Shown here: positions 9,063 to 17,781 of the stretch, piece by piece
How positions within the stretch are numbered: position 1 is the first letter of the stretch
Layout: each line of letters begins with the position of its first letter
NCBI GenBank assembly: GCA_016293845.1
Contig: JAEDDH010000009.1
Coordinates: 54,406-118,405 of the forward strand
Reading direction: 5' to 3'
Source: Bacteroidales bacterium
GTDB taxonomy: Bacteria; Bacteroidota; Bacteroidia; Bacteroidales; UBA3824
DNA length: 64,000 nucleotides
The notes under the pieces: generated by a model
Database searches by the model: none
Told to the model about the DNA's origin: nothing
Seen by the model: the letters and a program-made list of their open reading frames with translations, nothing else
Translations under genes and position numbers: made by a program

Positions 9063-10568
9063 TTAGTGGCTTACAAACTTGTTGATACAGTCTAAGTAAG
9101 CCTCTACGGTTGCTACTACTACGTCGGTGTTGGCACTAAAACCGTAGTATAGCCGTCCTTCGTTTTCCACTTGTATATGCACTTTGCAGATGTCGTCGCT
9201 GCCTTTGTTGATGCTTTGTATGGTTAGTTCTTTCATCTGCATCTGACGGTTTGATAGTATTTTCTTTATTGCGTTGATAGCTGCATCTACAGGTCCGTTG
9301 CCTGTGGCGCAAGCTTCAAATTTTTCTCCCGCTATATTTAGTCCTATACTTGCCACGGGTTTTATCCCGAACCCCGATGTAAATTGCAAAAACTCTAATT
9401 TTATATGATGGTTGTGCTTGCGGTCGATGCCAGCAAGTATCATCAGGTCGTCGTTGTTGATTTCTTTCTTTTTGTCGGCAAGTTGCAAAAACTTCTGATA
9501 GATGTTGTCTAACTGCTCGTTTTCGTATTTGATACCGAGCGAAGAAAAACGGTGCTTTAAAGCAGCCCTTCCGCTTCGTGCAGTCAGCACAATTGAGTTG
9601 TCGTCGATGCCTACGTCATTGGGGTCGATAATTTCGTAGGTGCTCTTGTTTTTGAGCATTCCGTCTTGATGTATGCCCGACGAATGGGCAAATGCATTGC
9701 GTCCAACGATAGCTTTGTTGGGCTGCACAGGCATATTCATCAAGCTCGAAACCATACGGCTTGTAGGGTAAATTTTCTGGGTGTTGATGTTGGTTTGCAG
9801 GTTGAGGTAGGGATGGCATTTGAGTATCATAGCAATCTCTTCCAAGGCTGTATTTCCCGCCCTTTCGCCAATGCCGTTGATGGTTACCTCCACCTGACGC
9901 ACACCATTTATGATAGCCTCCATGGTGTTGGCTGTTGCCATTCCAAGGTCGTCGTGGCAGTGGCACGATACCACCACTTTGTCGATACCTTTTACGTTTT
10001 CAAATAGATATTTTATTTTGTCGCCAAATTGCTGTGGAAGGCAGTAGCCGTTGGTGTCGGGAATGTTTACCACTGTGGCACCCGCTTTGATTGCAGCCTC
10101 AATTACACGGGCAAGATATTCGTTGTCGGTGCGTCCGGCGTCTTCTGCATAAAACTCCACATCTTCCACAAAGGTTTTAGCGTATTTTACCGCACGGACA
10201 GCCGTTTCGAGAATTTCCTCGCGATTAGAATTAAATTTGTACTTTATATGATTGTCGGATGTGCCAATACCAGTGTGTATACGCTTGTGTTTGGCGTATT
10301 TAAGAGCTTCAGCAGCTATGTTAATATCTTTTTCGATGGCACGTGTAAGAGCGCATATAATAGGCCAAGTAACTGATTTTGAAATCTCTACCACAGAGTT
10401 GAAATCACCGGGGCTTGATACAGGAAATCCCGCCTCAATGATATCCACGCCCAACTGTTCAAGTTGCTGAGCCACTTGGATTTTTTCTACTGTGTTGAGT
10501 TGGCAACCCGGCACTTGTTCGCCATCGCGGAGGGTGGTGTCGAGTATATATATTTTATTGTTGTCCAT
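9063..10568 (-). CDS. leuA: 2-isopropylmalate synthase
   Basis: LeuA condenses acetyl-CoA with 2-oxoisovalerate, the first step of leucine synthesis. The protein has 501 residues. The HMGL-like TIM barrel begins ILDTTLRDGEQVPGCQL. Metal and substrate motifs include CHCHDDLGMATANTMEA and NGIGERAGNTALEEIAMIL. The C-terminal allosteric LeuA dimer domain follows from about residue 380 (ASIGLNIAGEKFEACATGNGPVDAA). Length is normal. No other leu gene is nearby, so it stands alone. Confidence 0.95.
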   Translation of the reverse strand: MDNNKIYILDTTLRDGEQVPGCQLNTVEKIQVAQQLEQLGVDIIEAGFPVSSPGDFNSVVEISKSVTWPIICALTRAIEKDINIAAEALKYAKHKRIHTGIGTSDNHIKYKFNSNREEILETAVRAVKYAKTFVEDVEFYAEDAGRTDNEYLARVIEAAIKAGATVVNIPDTNGYCLPQQFGDKIKYLFENVKGIDKVVVSCHCHDDLGMATANTMEAIINGVRQVEVTINGIGERAGNTALEEIAMILKCHPYLNLQTNINTQKIYPTSRMVSSLMNMPVQPNKAIVGRNAFAHSSGIHQDGMLKNKSTYEIIDPNDVGIDDNSIVLTARSGRAALKHRFSSLGIKYENEQLDNIYQKFLQLADKKKEINNDDLMILAGIDRKHNHHIKLEFLQFTSGFGIKPVASIGLNIAGEKFEACATGNGPVDAAINAIKKILSNRQMQMKELTIQSINKGSDDICKVHIQVENEGRLYYGFSANTDVVVATVEAYLDCINKFVSH

Positions 10569-10667
10569 AATTTTGCTTAATATAATGGCTGCAAAGTTAC
10601 GGCATTTTTTTGAATTCTCAAAACCCCACTTGTATCTGCAACTGCACTATATCGTAGTCGGGTTGGA

Positions 10668-10716
10668 GGTTGGGGATGATGGTGGGCGGATCTTGTGGGT
10701 TGGGGATGATGGTGGG
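10668..10716. repeat. Two direct copies of a 19-bp G-rich repeat
   Basis: GGTTGGGGATGATGGTGGG occurs at 10668 and again at 10698, a 30-bp period. It lies in the damaged 3' end of the lipoprotein gene on the minus strand, between leuA and 10737. No function is apparent. Confidence 0.7.
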
Positions 10717-10736
10717 TTCGCCAGCCGAACGGTTTT

Positions 10737-11081
10737 CTAAAATGCCACGGGTGTATTGCAGTTGGATGCGGCAGTTGCTGTAAAACCAGTATTGAAGTAC
10801 GACCAACGGTCGATGATTTGTGCAAACGCCACAATATTAGAGCGTTTGAAGTTAAACTCGTTGGAATTTTCGCCAAGTTTGTTGTTGTGGTGCTGGAATA
10901 GTAAGAGTGTTGGTGGCTTCATCAAACCGCTTTCTTGGAAACTAACGCTATCTGTAAACTGTTGAAATTTAAGAGGTTCGGCATTGTCGGCGGTTTTAGT
11001 TTCGCCATTGTTGCCACCGCCAGCGCAGCCTGTCAAAATAGCCGCGCCAAACATAAGTGAAAATACAGGTGATTTATTCAT
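10737..11081 (-). pseudogene. Small lipoprotein gene, probably damaged
   Basis: The 114-residue reading frame starts MNKSPVFSLMFGAAILTGCAGGG, a lipoprotein signal with the lipobox LTGC. The rest (FQQFTDSVSFQESG, then HHNNKLGENSNEFNFKRSN) has no recognised domain. Its close neighbour at 11108-11560 is also a small lipoprotein, and the two are probably related in role. The frame ends abruptly in an Asn/Thr-rich stretch with G-rich direct repeats just beyond, so the 3' end may be lost. Either a true short lipoprotein or a truncated one. Confidence 0.45.
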
Positions 11082-11107
11082 TTTTGTGATAATTTAGATA
11101 AAACTAA

Positions 11108-11560
11108 CCTGCAATAGATGTGAATTTTTCGCCGTCCCATTTGAAAGTTCTGTCGTGTTAGCCAGCAGATTCGGTGTCAAATGTAGAGAACCACGGTTTG
11201 ACCGCCATCTTTGTTGTCGAAAAGTGCCAAAGTTTCGTAGTAATAACCGAGAGCAGAATCATTGCTTTCTTCTTCTTCTGTTGCGTTAGGATCGGGTTCG
11301 GCAACTGTGAGAACCTCATTAGTTGCGTCATCGAAAATAACCTGAGCGGCATTAGCGCCCTTTTTAGCGAGTGAACTCATAGCCTTGTCAATATTCTTTG
11401 CCAGAATATCAAGGTATTCGGAAGTTAGATAACTGCGCCAAACGTCCTCAATTGTGCCTTTTTGTACAACGGTGTTGGTGTTGTTTTCAGAAGAATTTGT
11501 GTTGCCGCCGTTGTTTTGATTGCCCGAGCAACTGGCAAAAAGCACTGCTGCACTCAGCAT
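11108..11560 (-). pseudogene. Small lipoprotein gene with frame disruptions
   Basis: The main frame (from 11560) reads AAVLFASCSGNQNNGG, a lipobox FASC followed by an Asn/Gly linker, then helix-rich sequence and SALGYYYETLALFDNKDGG. Two signs of damage are visible. The codons preceding the frame suggest a longer signal (KLIYGTM), but an in-frame TAA lies before any ATG. Near the end the sequence continues in other frames (FSTFDTESAG, then TFKWDGEKFTSIAG followed by a stop at about 11108). This resembles small Bacteroidota lipoproteins of unknown function. The indels could also be sequencing errors. Confidence 0.5.
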
Positions 11561-11769
11561 TGTGCCATAGATAAGTTTTTATAATCATTGTAATTAAGTT
11601 TTTGAAGATAAAAAATTTGATGTGTTTTTTTCGGGGTAAATATATGAAAGCTTTTTAATTATAGTATTTTGCAAAAAAAAACGAATCTATAAACTCAAAT
11701 TATAAACCAACCCAAAAACTGCATTTTTGCATTTTAAATAGTGTAAAACTGCATTTTTTATTTCAAATT

Positions 11770-11812
11770 AATTCCCTTGTGCATTGCTACTTTTGCGGCG
11801 CACAAGGGAATT
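11770..11812. terminator. Perfect 13-bp stem-loop, possible terminator
   Basis: AATTCCCTTGTGC (11770-11782) is the exact reverse complement of 11800-11812, with a 17-nt loop, followed on the plus strand by TTTATTT. It sits in a 400-bp gap between the lipoprotein gene (minus) and cysK (plus). No upstream plus-strand gene needs a terminator here, so it may belong to a small transcript. The loop contains TACTTTTG, which also fits a -7 box. Confidence 0.4.
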
Positions 11813-11905
11813 TTATTTGGTGATATTGCAAAGATTTTCATATTATTGATAGTATTTCCTAAAAATATTAAATTGTTAGAATTATTGACTAAATAATAAT
11901 AAATA

Positions 11906-11937
11906 CTTGGACGAACATTTTATTGCCAATATATTTG
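11906..11937 (+). promoter_or_regulatory. Sulfur-regulon promoter, site 1 (cysK)
   Basis: CTTGGACGAACATTTT is followed by the -7 box TATATTTG at 11930, 24 nt from the first C. This is the weakest of six sites in the window that share the same arrangement; the others precede nitrogenase-like, Cys/Met-enzyme, methyltransferase and cysK genes. It lies 26 bp upstream of the cysK ATG. Confidence 0.6.
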
Positions 11938-11962
11938 CCTTGTAAATTTAAAGACAAAGAAT

Positions 11963-12913
11963 ATGAATAAAAAAACAGTAGAAAATGCAACAGAACTAAT
12001 TGGAGGTACGCCGCTGCTGAGGCTCAACAGAATTGCCAAGGCAGAAAAACTTAAAGGTTCGGTTCTTGCCAAACTCGAAAGTTTTAACCCCGCACGCAGC
12101 GTAAAAGACCGCGTGGCGCTATCTCTGATTCAAGAGGCCGAAAAACGAGGGCTCGTTGACAAAAACACCGTTATTATAGAACCCACAAGCGGCAACACGG
12201 GAATCGGTCTCGCAATAGTTTGTGCTGTAAGAGGTTACAAACTTATTCTTACTATGCCCGACTCAATGACTATCGAACGCAGAAATATTCTCCGTTCGCT
12301 CGGAGCCGAACTTGTGCTAACACCCGCCTACGAGGGTATGCCCGGATCAATTCGCAAGGCAAACGAGTTGGCTCAACAATACGGCAAAACCTTTATCCCT
12401 CAGCAATTTGAAAACCCTGCTAACCCCGAAGCGCATCGTCGCACCACAGCCAAGGAAATTATCGAAGATACCGATGGCAAGGTTGATATTTTGGTGGCAG
12501 GCGTTGGCACAGGTGGCACTATCACCGGCACTGGCGAGGAGTTAAAAAAATATAACCACGAAATCAAAGTGGTGGCAGTAGAACCGTATTCAAGCGCAGT
12601 GCTTTCGGGTCAAAAACCCGGACCTCACCGTCTACAAGGAATCGGCGCAGGATTTATCCCTAAAATCCTAAATACCAAGGTATACGATGATTTTTTTAGG
12701 GTAAAAGACAAAGATGCTTTTCAATGGGCAAGAAATATGGCTCAACAAGAAGGTGTTTTGGTTGGAATCAGTTCTGGAGCAGCACTTTACGCCGCTATTG
12801 AAATTGCCAAACGCCCCGAAAACAAAGGCAAAAACATTGTTGTGATTCTGCCCGACACAGGCGATAGATATTTATCTACAACATTATATGCAAAAGATCC
12901 TAGAACATTATAA
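11963..12913 (+). CDS. cysK: Cysteine synthase (O-acetylserine sulfhydrylase)
   Basis: This PLP enzyme makes cysteine from O-acetylserine and sulfide. The 316-residue protein has the PLP lysine in ARSVKDRVAL (near residue 45), the substrate loop TSGNTGIGL near 75, the phosphate-binding GVGTGGTITGTG near 178 and SSGAALYA near 267. Its downstream neighbours encode a ThiS-like sulfur carrier and its E1 enzyme, 4 bp and 2 bp apart. The sulfur donor may therefore be a protein thiocarboxylate rather than free sulfide. A second cysK lies at 44041. Confidence 0.94.
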   Translation: MNKKTVENATELIGGTPLLRLNRIAKAEKLKGSVLAKLESFNPARSVKDRVALSLIQEAEKRGLVDKNTVIIEPTSGNTGIGLAIVCAVRGYKLILTMPDSMTIERRNILRSLGAELVLTPAYEGMPGSIRKANELAQQYGKTFIPQQFENPANPEAHRRTTAKEIIEDTDGKVDILVAGVGTGGTITGTGEELKKYNHEIKVVAVEPYSSAVLSGQKPGPHRLQGIGAGFIPKILNTKVYDDFFRVKDKDAFQWARNMAQQEGVLVGISSGAALYAAIEIAKRPENKGKNIVVILPDTGDRYLSTTLYAKDPRTL

Positions 12914-12917
12914 AAAT

Positions 12918-13127
12918 ATGGCACAAATTACAGTTAATGGCAACATTCAGGAGGTAACTCTTCCCCTGACATTAGATCAACTTATTACGCTCAACCAAGT
13001 GGCTAATCCCGAAATGGTTAGCGTGCAAATCAACGACAACTTTATTGAACCCGAAAAATTTGCCTCAACGCAAATTTACGACGGCGGTATTATTGATTTT
13101 ATTTATTGTATGGGAGGAGGAAGATAA
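12918..13127 (+). CDS. ThiS-like sulfur carrier protein
   Basis: This is a 69-residue beta-grasp protein (AQITVNGNIQEVTLP start, MVSVQINDNFI, GGIIDFIYCMGGGR end). ThiS-type carriers are adenylated and thiocarboxylated on a C-terminal Gly-Gly. Here the tail reads GGG followed by Arg, so the last Gly is not terminal. Related carriers that feed cysteine or homocysteine synthesis (CysO, HcyS) also carry extra residues removed by a JAMM-type protease. No such protease is encoded nearby. The ATG at 12918 is preferred over the in-frame codon at 12888, which lies inside cysK. Confidence 0.85.
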   Translation: MAQITVNGNIQEVTLPLTLDQLITLNQVANPEMVSVQINDNFIEPEKFASTQIYDGGIIDFIYCMGGGR

Positions 13128-13129
13128 TT

Positions 13130-13939
13130 ATGTTCGATTTTACCGAAGAAGAATTAAACCGATATTCGCGCCATATTCTGCTCAAAGATGTGGGCGTGGA
13201 AGGTCAGGAAAAAATCAAAAACGCCAAAGTGTTGGTTGTAGGCGCTGGCGGATTGGGTTCGCCGGTGATTCTCTACTTGGCTGCGGCAGGCATAGGCACA
13301 ATAGGTATTATCGACGGCGACGTGGTGGATATCAGCAACTTGCAGCGTCAGGTAATACACACCACTGCCGACATCAACCGCTACAAAGCCGAATCGGCGA
13401 AGGAAAAAGCCGAAAGGATAAATCCTCACGTAAAGGTGGTAATTTATAAGGATTTCTTACGTGCTGAAAACGCACTTGATATTATAAAAGATTATGACTT
13501 TGTGGTAGACGGCACAGATAATTTTCCTGTAAAATTTCTCATCAACGATGCGTGTGTAATGGCAGGAAAACCATTCAGCCACGGCGGTATTCTCAGGTTC
13601 GACGGGCAAACTTTTACCCACAAACCGGGATGCGCCTGCTACCGCTGCATTTTTAATGCTCCACCGCCAAAAGACTTAGTACCAACATGTTCGCAAGCAG
13701 GAGTGCTCGGCGCAATTGCCGGAATGTTGGGCACAATTCAAGCAGCCGAAGTGCTTAAATACTTTACGGGCGCTGGCGAATTGCTCACCGACAAACTGCT
13801 GACTTTCAATGCTAAGACTATGGATTTTAGAAAAATCAACGTCCATCGTCGCGACACTTGCCTTATTTGCGGCAAAAACCCCTCTATCACCGAACTTATC
13901 GACTACGAACAAGCCGCTTGCGACCTTACAAATCATTAA
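13130..13939 (+). CDS. ThiF/MoeB/HesA-family adenylyltransferase
   Basis: This E1-like enzyme activates the C-terminus of a ThiS-type carrier. The 269-residue protein begins RYSRHILLKDVGVEGQEK. It has the nucleotide loop VVGAGGLGSPV near residue 34, the IDGDVVDISNLQRQ motif, VDGTDNF, two Zn-type Cys pairs (CACYRC near 170 and CLICGK near 245) and the SQAGVLGAIAGMLGT segment. It follows the carrier gene by 2 bp. The pairing with cysK and the carrier indicates sulfur activation for cysteine synthesis rather than thiamin or molybdopterin, since no thi or moa gene is present. Confidence 0.9.
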   Translation: MFDFTEEELNRYSRHILLKDVGVEGQEKIKNAKVLVVGAGGLGSPVILYLAAAGIGTIGIIDGDVVDISNLQRQVIHTTADINRYKAESAKEKAERINPHVKVVIYKDFLRAENALDIIKDYDFVVDGTDNFPVKFLINDACVMAGKPFSHGGILRFDGQTFTHKPGCACYRCIFNAPPPKDLVPTCSQAGVLGAIAGMLGTIQAAEVLKYFTGAGELLTDKLLTFNAKTMDFRKINVHRRDTCLICGKNPSITELIDYEQAACDLTNH

Positions 13940-13943
13940 TACA

Positions 13944-14183
13944 ATGGAAGATACTCCAAAGAAAAAACTTTCGCTCATTGCATTTTCGGGCGAATTCGAC
14001 AAGCTAACAGCAGTATTCACACTTGCCACAGGAGCGGCTGCCGTGGGATACGAGGTAAATATATTTTTCACCTTTTGGGGAATAGGTCCGAGAATTTTTC
14101 GCTCGCTCATGCGCAAAAACAATGTGGCAACTCTTGAAGAATTAATCCAGAAACAGGCGACATTATTCAATATGATCCATTAG
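13944..14183 (+). pseudogene. DsrE-family protein, truncated
   Basis: The frame begins MEDTPKKKLSLIAFSGEFDK and matches DsrE/DrsH-like peroxiredoxin-family proteins (KLTAVFTLATGAAAVGYEVNIFFTFWG), which move sulfur between carriers and fit the preceding operon. The match stops near ATLEELIQKQ at about 14158, about half the family length. From there the sequence belongs to an unrelated reading frame ending at 14353. It is a chimeric, probably inactive gene created by a deletion or insertion. Confidence 0.7.
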
Positions 14184-14353
14184 GTTTACAATTTAACGAT
14201 CAGCAAGATGCGTTACTAACAACTGCTGATGGCATCAAAGTTTTTCTCCTTAACAAAGAATGTGCAGGACATTTTTCTACCTTGTCTAACTCTATTACTT
14301 TCGGAGGAGACTCTTGGCAACCCATAGTAATCTCACCATCAATCTCAGAGTAA
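14159..14353 (+). pseudogene. C-terminal fragment of an unidentified protein
   Basis: An open frame in a different phase from the DsrE fragment runs from 14159 (DIIQYDPLGLQFNDQQ) to a TAA at 14353 (SWQPIVISPSISE), with no start codon. It reads like the end of a real protein joined to the DsrE gene at a deletion junction, and a good terminator follows 19 bp later. The parent family was not recognised. Confidence 0.4.
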
Positions 14354-14371
14354 CCCCACTACCAACAAATT

Positions 14372-14407
14372 AAAACGGCGTTGAAACAGTGATTAAACGC
14401 CGTTTTT
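14372..14407 (+). terminator. Rho-independent terminator
   Basis: AAAACGGCGTT pairs with AACGCCGTTTT around a 13-nt loop and ends in a T run. It follows the fragment ending at 14353 and would end the cysK operon transcript. The 240 bp from 14410 to 14650 hold only short frames with no recognised protein. Confidence 0.75.
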
Positions 14408-14654
14408 TGTCTTTAGTTATTTTCCATAAACCACCAAGTGGTAGCGGCATTTCACAAACAGACCACCGCCTATGATACAAAGCACCATCGGCACAGTGTC
14501 AACTCTGATAGAAAACTAAAAGCGACAGCCAAAGGTAAAGCCAAAGGCGACACTGCCGAAATCACAGACGCAGCCGATCCCGACCGCAACTGCAGGTACT
14601 TTGTAAAGTCGGTAGTAACCACCTGCGGAGCAGCGGCATAACGCGGAAAATCAG

Positions 14655-15872
14655 TGTAGGAAAACGGCTTTAACCTCTTTCCCAGCCCTCACCGCCGAAT
14701 ACATTCTCGCAAATCCCAACACCCGAGCCGTATTCGAGTGGGCACGAGGACACGCCAAAAGTACTCACATGGGCGTACTCGTACCACTTTGGCTCAAAAT
14801 TCAAGACAAACGGCAGTTCTACACCATGGTTGTTGTCTCCAAATCAGAAGATGCCGCCGACCGTCTCCTTGCCGACCTTCAACAGCAACTCGCCTACAAC
14901 GAACTCTACATCCACGACTTTGGCACTCAGATGAAAAGCGGCAACTGGAGTGAAGGAGAGTTTCTTACCACCGACGACTGTTATTTCGTGTCCCTTGGAC
15001 GTGGACAATCGCCGCGCGGCCTCAAAAACAACTCCCACCGTCCCGACTACATTGTTATCGACGACATCGACGACGATGCCATGTGCCGTAACCCTCAGCG
15101 TGTGTCCGAAGCCGCCGAATGGGTGCTATCTGCGTTGTTTGGTACAATGGAAGCCGGTCGCGGACGCTTTATAATGGTAGGCAACCTTATTAACAAAACC
15201 TCCGTGCTTGCAAAAGTAATGGAACGTCCCGGCGTATTTCACACACAAGTCAACATCTTGGACACCGAAGGACAGCCCACGTGGAAAGAAAACTACAAAC
15301 TATCTGAAATCCGCGAAATGCGTTCAATGATGGGCGAACGCAACTTTGAAAAGGAATACATGAACAATCCGCTTGTTGAAGGTGCAATCTTTGAACAACG
15401 GCACATCAAATATGCGCCGGCCTTGCCACTCCGACAATACCGCAAACTTGTCTGCTACACCGACCCGAGTTTCAAATCATCCGCCACCGCCGACTACAAA
15501 GCCACAGTTCTTGCCGGTCTCACCGCCGACGGACACTATCATATATTAAAAGTGTACGCCGCGCAAACCTCAGTCTCTGCCATGATAGAATGGCATTACG
15601 ACCTTATTAAATGGATTGCAGGACGCGCCCCCGTACAGTTCTACATGGAAAGCAACTTTATGCAAGACCTTATCCTCGACGAGTTCCGCAAAGCCGGAGA
15701 CCTCGCCGGGCTTCACATCCCCATACTTGGCGACCCTCGCAAAAAGCCCGATAAGTTTGCCCGCATCGAAACCCTTCAACCGCTATTTGAGCGTGGTTTA
15801 ATCTCCATCAGCGACACTGAGCGCACCACCTCCCGCTACCTCCGCCTCTCCCGTGCCAACAGAAAATGGTAA
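14655..15872 (+). pseudogene. Phage terminase large subunit, truncated
   Basis: The frame can be followed from before the ATG at 14769: TAEYILANPNTRAVFEW leads into the Walker A motif ARGHAKST at about 14742-14765. Walker B is YIVIDDIDDD near 15040. The RNase H-like nuclease domain begins CYTDPSFKS near 15455. Terminases pump phage DNA into capsids. Both ends are damaged: the N-terminal region has no clean start, and the frame ends in RANRKW before the last part of the nuclease domain. No portal, capsid or integrase gene is adjacent, so it is an isolated prophage remnant. Its Cys-poor, CG-richer codons differ from its neighbours. Confidence 0.8.
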
Positions 15873-15901
15873 AAAATGACTAATTGAATTGAAAAAGAAG
15901 A

Positions 15902-16419
15902 TTAATTGAATGGAGGAGAATAGATGCTGAATTTGTTGTAATAACAAAACCATTTGTCATAGACTTTGGCAATGTCAGAATCGCGGAATTGATGCAGAGC
16001 CTCCACAATCCGTGCGCGGTGGTGGTCGTTCATAGTGTTGCGCTTGTTGCCTCGATTTCTTTTTTGAAACCGTTCCACGTAAGGCCGTATGGCGGATTAG
16101 CAACCACGATGTCAAACCGTTGGCCGCCAAAAACTATGTCGGTGAGAGTGTTGCCGTAATGGATGTGCGAATCGTTGCACAAAAGGCTCTCAATTTTTGA
16201 CAATGCATATAGTTGGGAGTTGTAGTCCATACCATTGGTTTCTACAAAAACGGAGTTTGTGAAATACTGGTTTTTGTTAAATTTGGCCTTGTCGATAACA
16301 ATATCGCGCAACAGTCGGCTCTCAACAAGGCGTAAAGCAAAAAAAGGCATCATAAAGTTAGGGAAATCACTTTGTTTGACGCCTGCGGAAATCAGCCGAT
16401 CCCTATATCTTCGATACAT
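15902..16419 (-). pseudogene. N6-adenine DNA methylase gene with internal deletion
   Basis: The minus-strand frame from 16419 contains the catalytic motif IVVANPPYGLTW (NPPY) of type I restriction-modification M subunits, preceded by YGNTLTDIVFGGQRFD. It goes out of frame at about 16030. A second piece in another frame (DHHRARIVEALHQF, then KVYDKWFCYYNK) ends at 15902 and looks like the distal part of the same kind of protein. The SAM-binding region and most of the middle are missing. It is a remnant with no specificity or restriction partner. Confidence 0.65.
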
Positions 16420-16564
16420 AATTAAGAATGTTCATCGAAATATATTTTTTTTAGTACGTACAAAAATGCAAACATACGTACAAAAATGAGAAAGGAAAGG
16501 GCGGAGAAGGGGAAAAAAAATGTTAAAAATTTGGAAAAAGGCAATCAAAATGTGTAGTTCAACT

Positions 16565-16595
16565 TTTGCAATTATGATTATTTTTCGTAACTTTG
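16565..16595 (+). promoter_or_regulatory. Promoter of the small winged-helix gene
   Basis: A -33 TTTG (16565-16568) and -7 box TAACTTTG (16588-16595) are 19 bp apart, an almost ideal Bacteroidota promoter. The ATG it serves is at 16713, leaving a leader of about 110 nt. Just upstream ACGTACAAAAATG occurs twice (near 16456 and 16477). Confidence 0.7.
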
Positions 16596-16712
16596 CCGTG
16601 AAATACCGCCCAAGAAAAGCCCGAATGGATTTAGCACAACGGCAAAAAGATTTATGAGGCAGTGAAAGATTTAGGAAAGGAATATTGAATTAACTTAATA
16701 TCACATCAAAAA

Positions 16713-16886
16713 ATGAAAGAACAAGTATTACAAGCGATGCGCGAGGCGGGCAAACCCGTTTCGGCAGGCGAGGTTACAAAAATCCTCAACGCCGACCGTA
16801 AAGAAGTGGACAAGGCATTCGCCGAACTCAAAAAAGAGGGGGCAATCACTTCACCCGTAAGGTGCAAATGGGCTCCGGCAGAATAA
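16713..16886 (+). CDS. Small winged-helix protein
   Basis: This 57-residue protein (MKEQVLQAMREAGKPVSAGE, then EVDKAFAELKKEGAITS and a CKWAPAE end) has the helix-turn-helix-wing pattern of a minimal wHTH domain and resembles short transcription-factor-like proteins common in Bacteroidales. It has its own good promoter and an intact frame, in contrast to its decayed neighbours. Its target is unknown. Confidence 0.7.
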   Translation: MKEQVLQAMREAGKPVSAGEVTKILNADRKEVDKAFAELKKEGAITSPVRCKWAPAE

Positions 16887-16956
16887 TCAATCAGCGGCAA
16901 AAATCCTCGTTTGATGACATAATAATTTGGAAAAATGGCGTGAACACAGCCAAGTT

Positions 16957-17277
16957 TTATTCCACCCCATAAAACGCTTTCCGAGTTTCGATTATGTCAT
17001 TGATGTTGACTATTGCCCAATCAACAAGGGCGTTGAGGTGCGGCATAAGGGTTTGTGCGCGGTCTGAGAGCGTATATTCCACCCTCGGCGGCACTTCGGA
17101 ATGTGCGGTGCGTACAATAAGTCCGTCGGTCTCCAAATCGTGGAGAGTTGCGGTGAGCATCTTGTCGCTAATGTCGGTGATTGACTGCCGCAACTCCTTG
17201 AAACGCAACGGCTTGTTGCTGCTTTCGAGAGTCAGCAATATTAATGATTGCCACTTGCCGCCAATACGCGAAAGCAC
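16957..17277 (-). pseudogene. HxlR-family regulator lacking its start
   Basis: HxlR-type winged-helix regulators respond to electrophiles or redox through a conserved N-terminal Cys. The frame from the GTG at 17277 shows LSRIGGKWQSLILLTL and the wHTH with LRFKELRQSITDISDKMLT. The family sequence continues upstream in the same frame (IFTECPVRNV, including the conserved Cys) to about 17333, where a stop precedes any start codon. This edge coincides with the end of the alcohol dehydrogenase fragment, so the gene seems to have lost its start at a junction. Confidence 0.7.
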
Positions 17278-17323
17278 GTTTCTGACGGGACATTCTGTGA
17301 AAATGGATCCCTTACTTGATTTC

Positions 17324-17737
17324 TTAACAACATATATTAAAAATTATTTTGCCGCCCACGCCGCCTTTTTCGAGTAGGGTGTGCGCGGTAGATATTTCGT
17401 CTAAACCAAATACTTTGCTGTAAAGCGGTTTTATGCCTGATTTTTCAATCAATGCAAACATTCCGTCCACCGCTTTTTGTGTGGGGAAATTAGAGAAAAA
17501 GCCAGTCAGAAAGACACCGTTTGGATTGTATTTTATGGGGTCGAAATCCTTGACAGTGAATACGTTGCCCAAAATTCCCGTGTTGCAGACGTAGCCCGGC
17601 TTGCCAACGCAGTTGAGCGAATCTTTCAGTGTTTTTGGACCGATTAATTCAAGCACCTTGTTGGGTTTTCTGGGCATAGATTTCTCGCTGAGTTGTTCGT
17701 TGTCAACAATGCAAAAATCTGCGCCCAAGGAGTGCAT
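17324..17737 (-). pseudogene. Zinc-type alcohol dehydrogenase/quinone reductase, C-terminal fragment
   Basis: The frame covers only the C-terminal half of an MDR-superfamily dehydrogenase: residual Rossmann segment LGADFCIVDN, then CVGKPGYVCNTGILGN and the typical end LDEISTAHTLLEKGGVGGKIIF. The N-terminal GroES-like catalytic domain is absent; homologous-looking sequence runs back to about 17780, where the radical SAM remnant begins on the other strand. HxlR regulators often sit beside such enzymes, so the two were probably one locus. Confidence 0.75.
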
Positions 17738-17781
17738 TTTGTCAAACGCTTCCTGCCTCCTGACGGCTGCCTTGGGAAAAG

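Noticed and set aside
11770..11812. Operator for the cysK promoter
   Set aside because: It lies about 95 bp upstream of the promoter boxes and is not repeated at the other five sites.
14655..15872. Complete prophage
   Set aside because: Only a truncated terminase is present, with no portal, capsid, tail or integrase gene nearby.
16706..16900. Minus-strand 64-residue frame
   Set aside because: It is the antisense of the small winged-helix gene, which has an ideal promoter on the plus strand.
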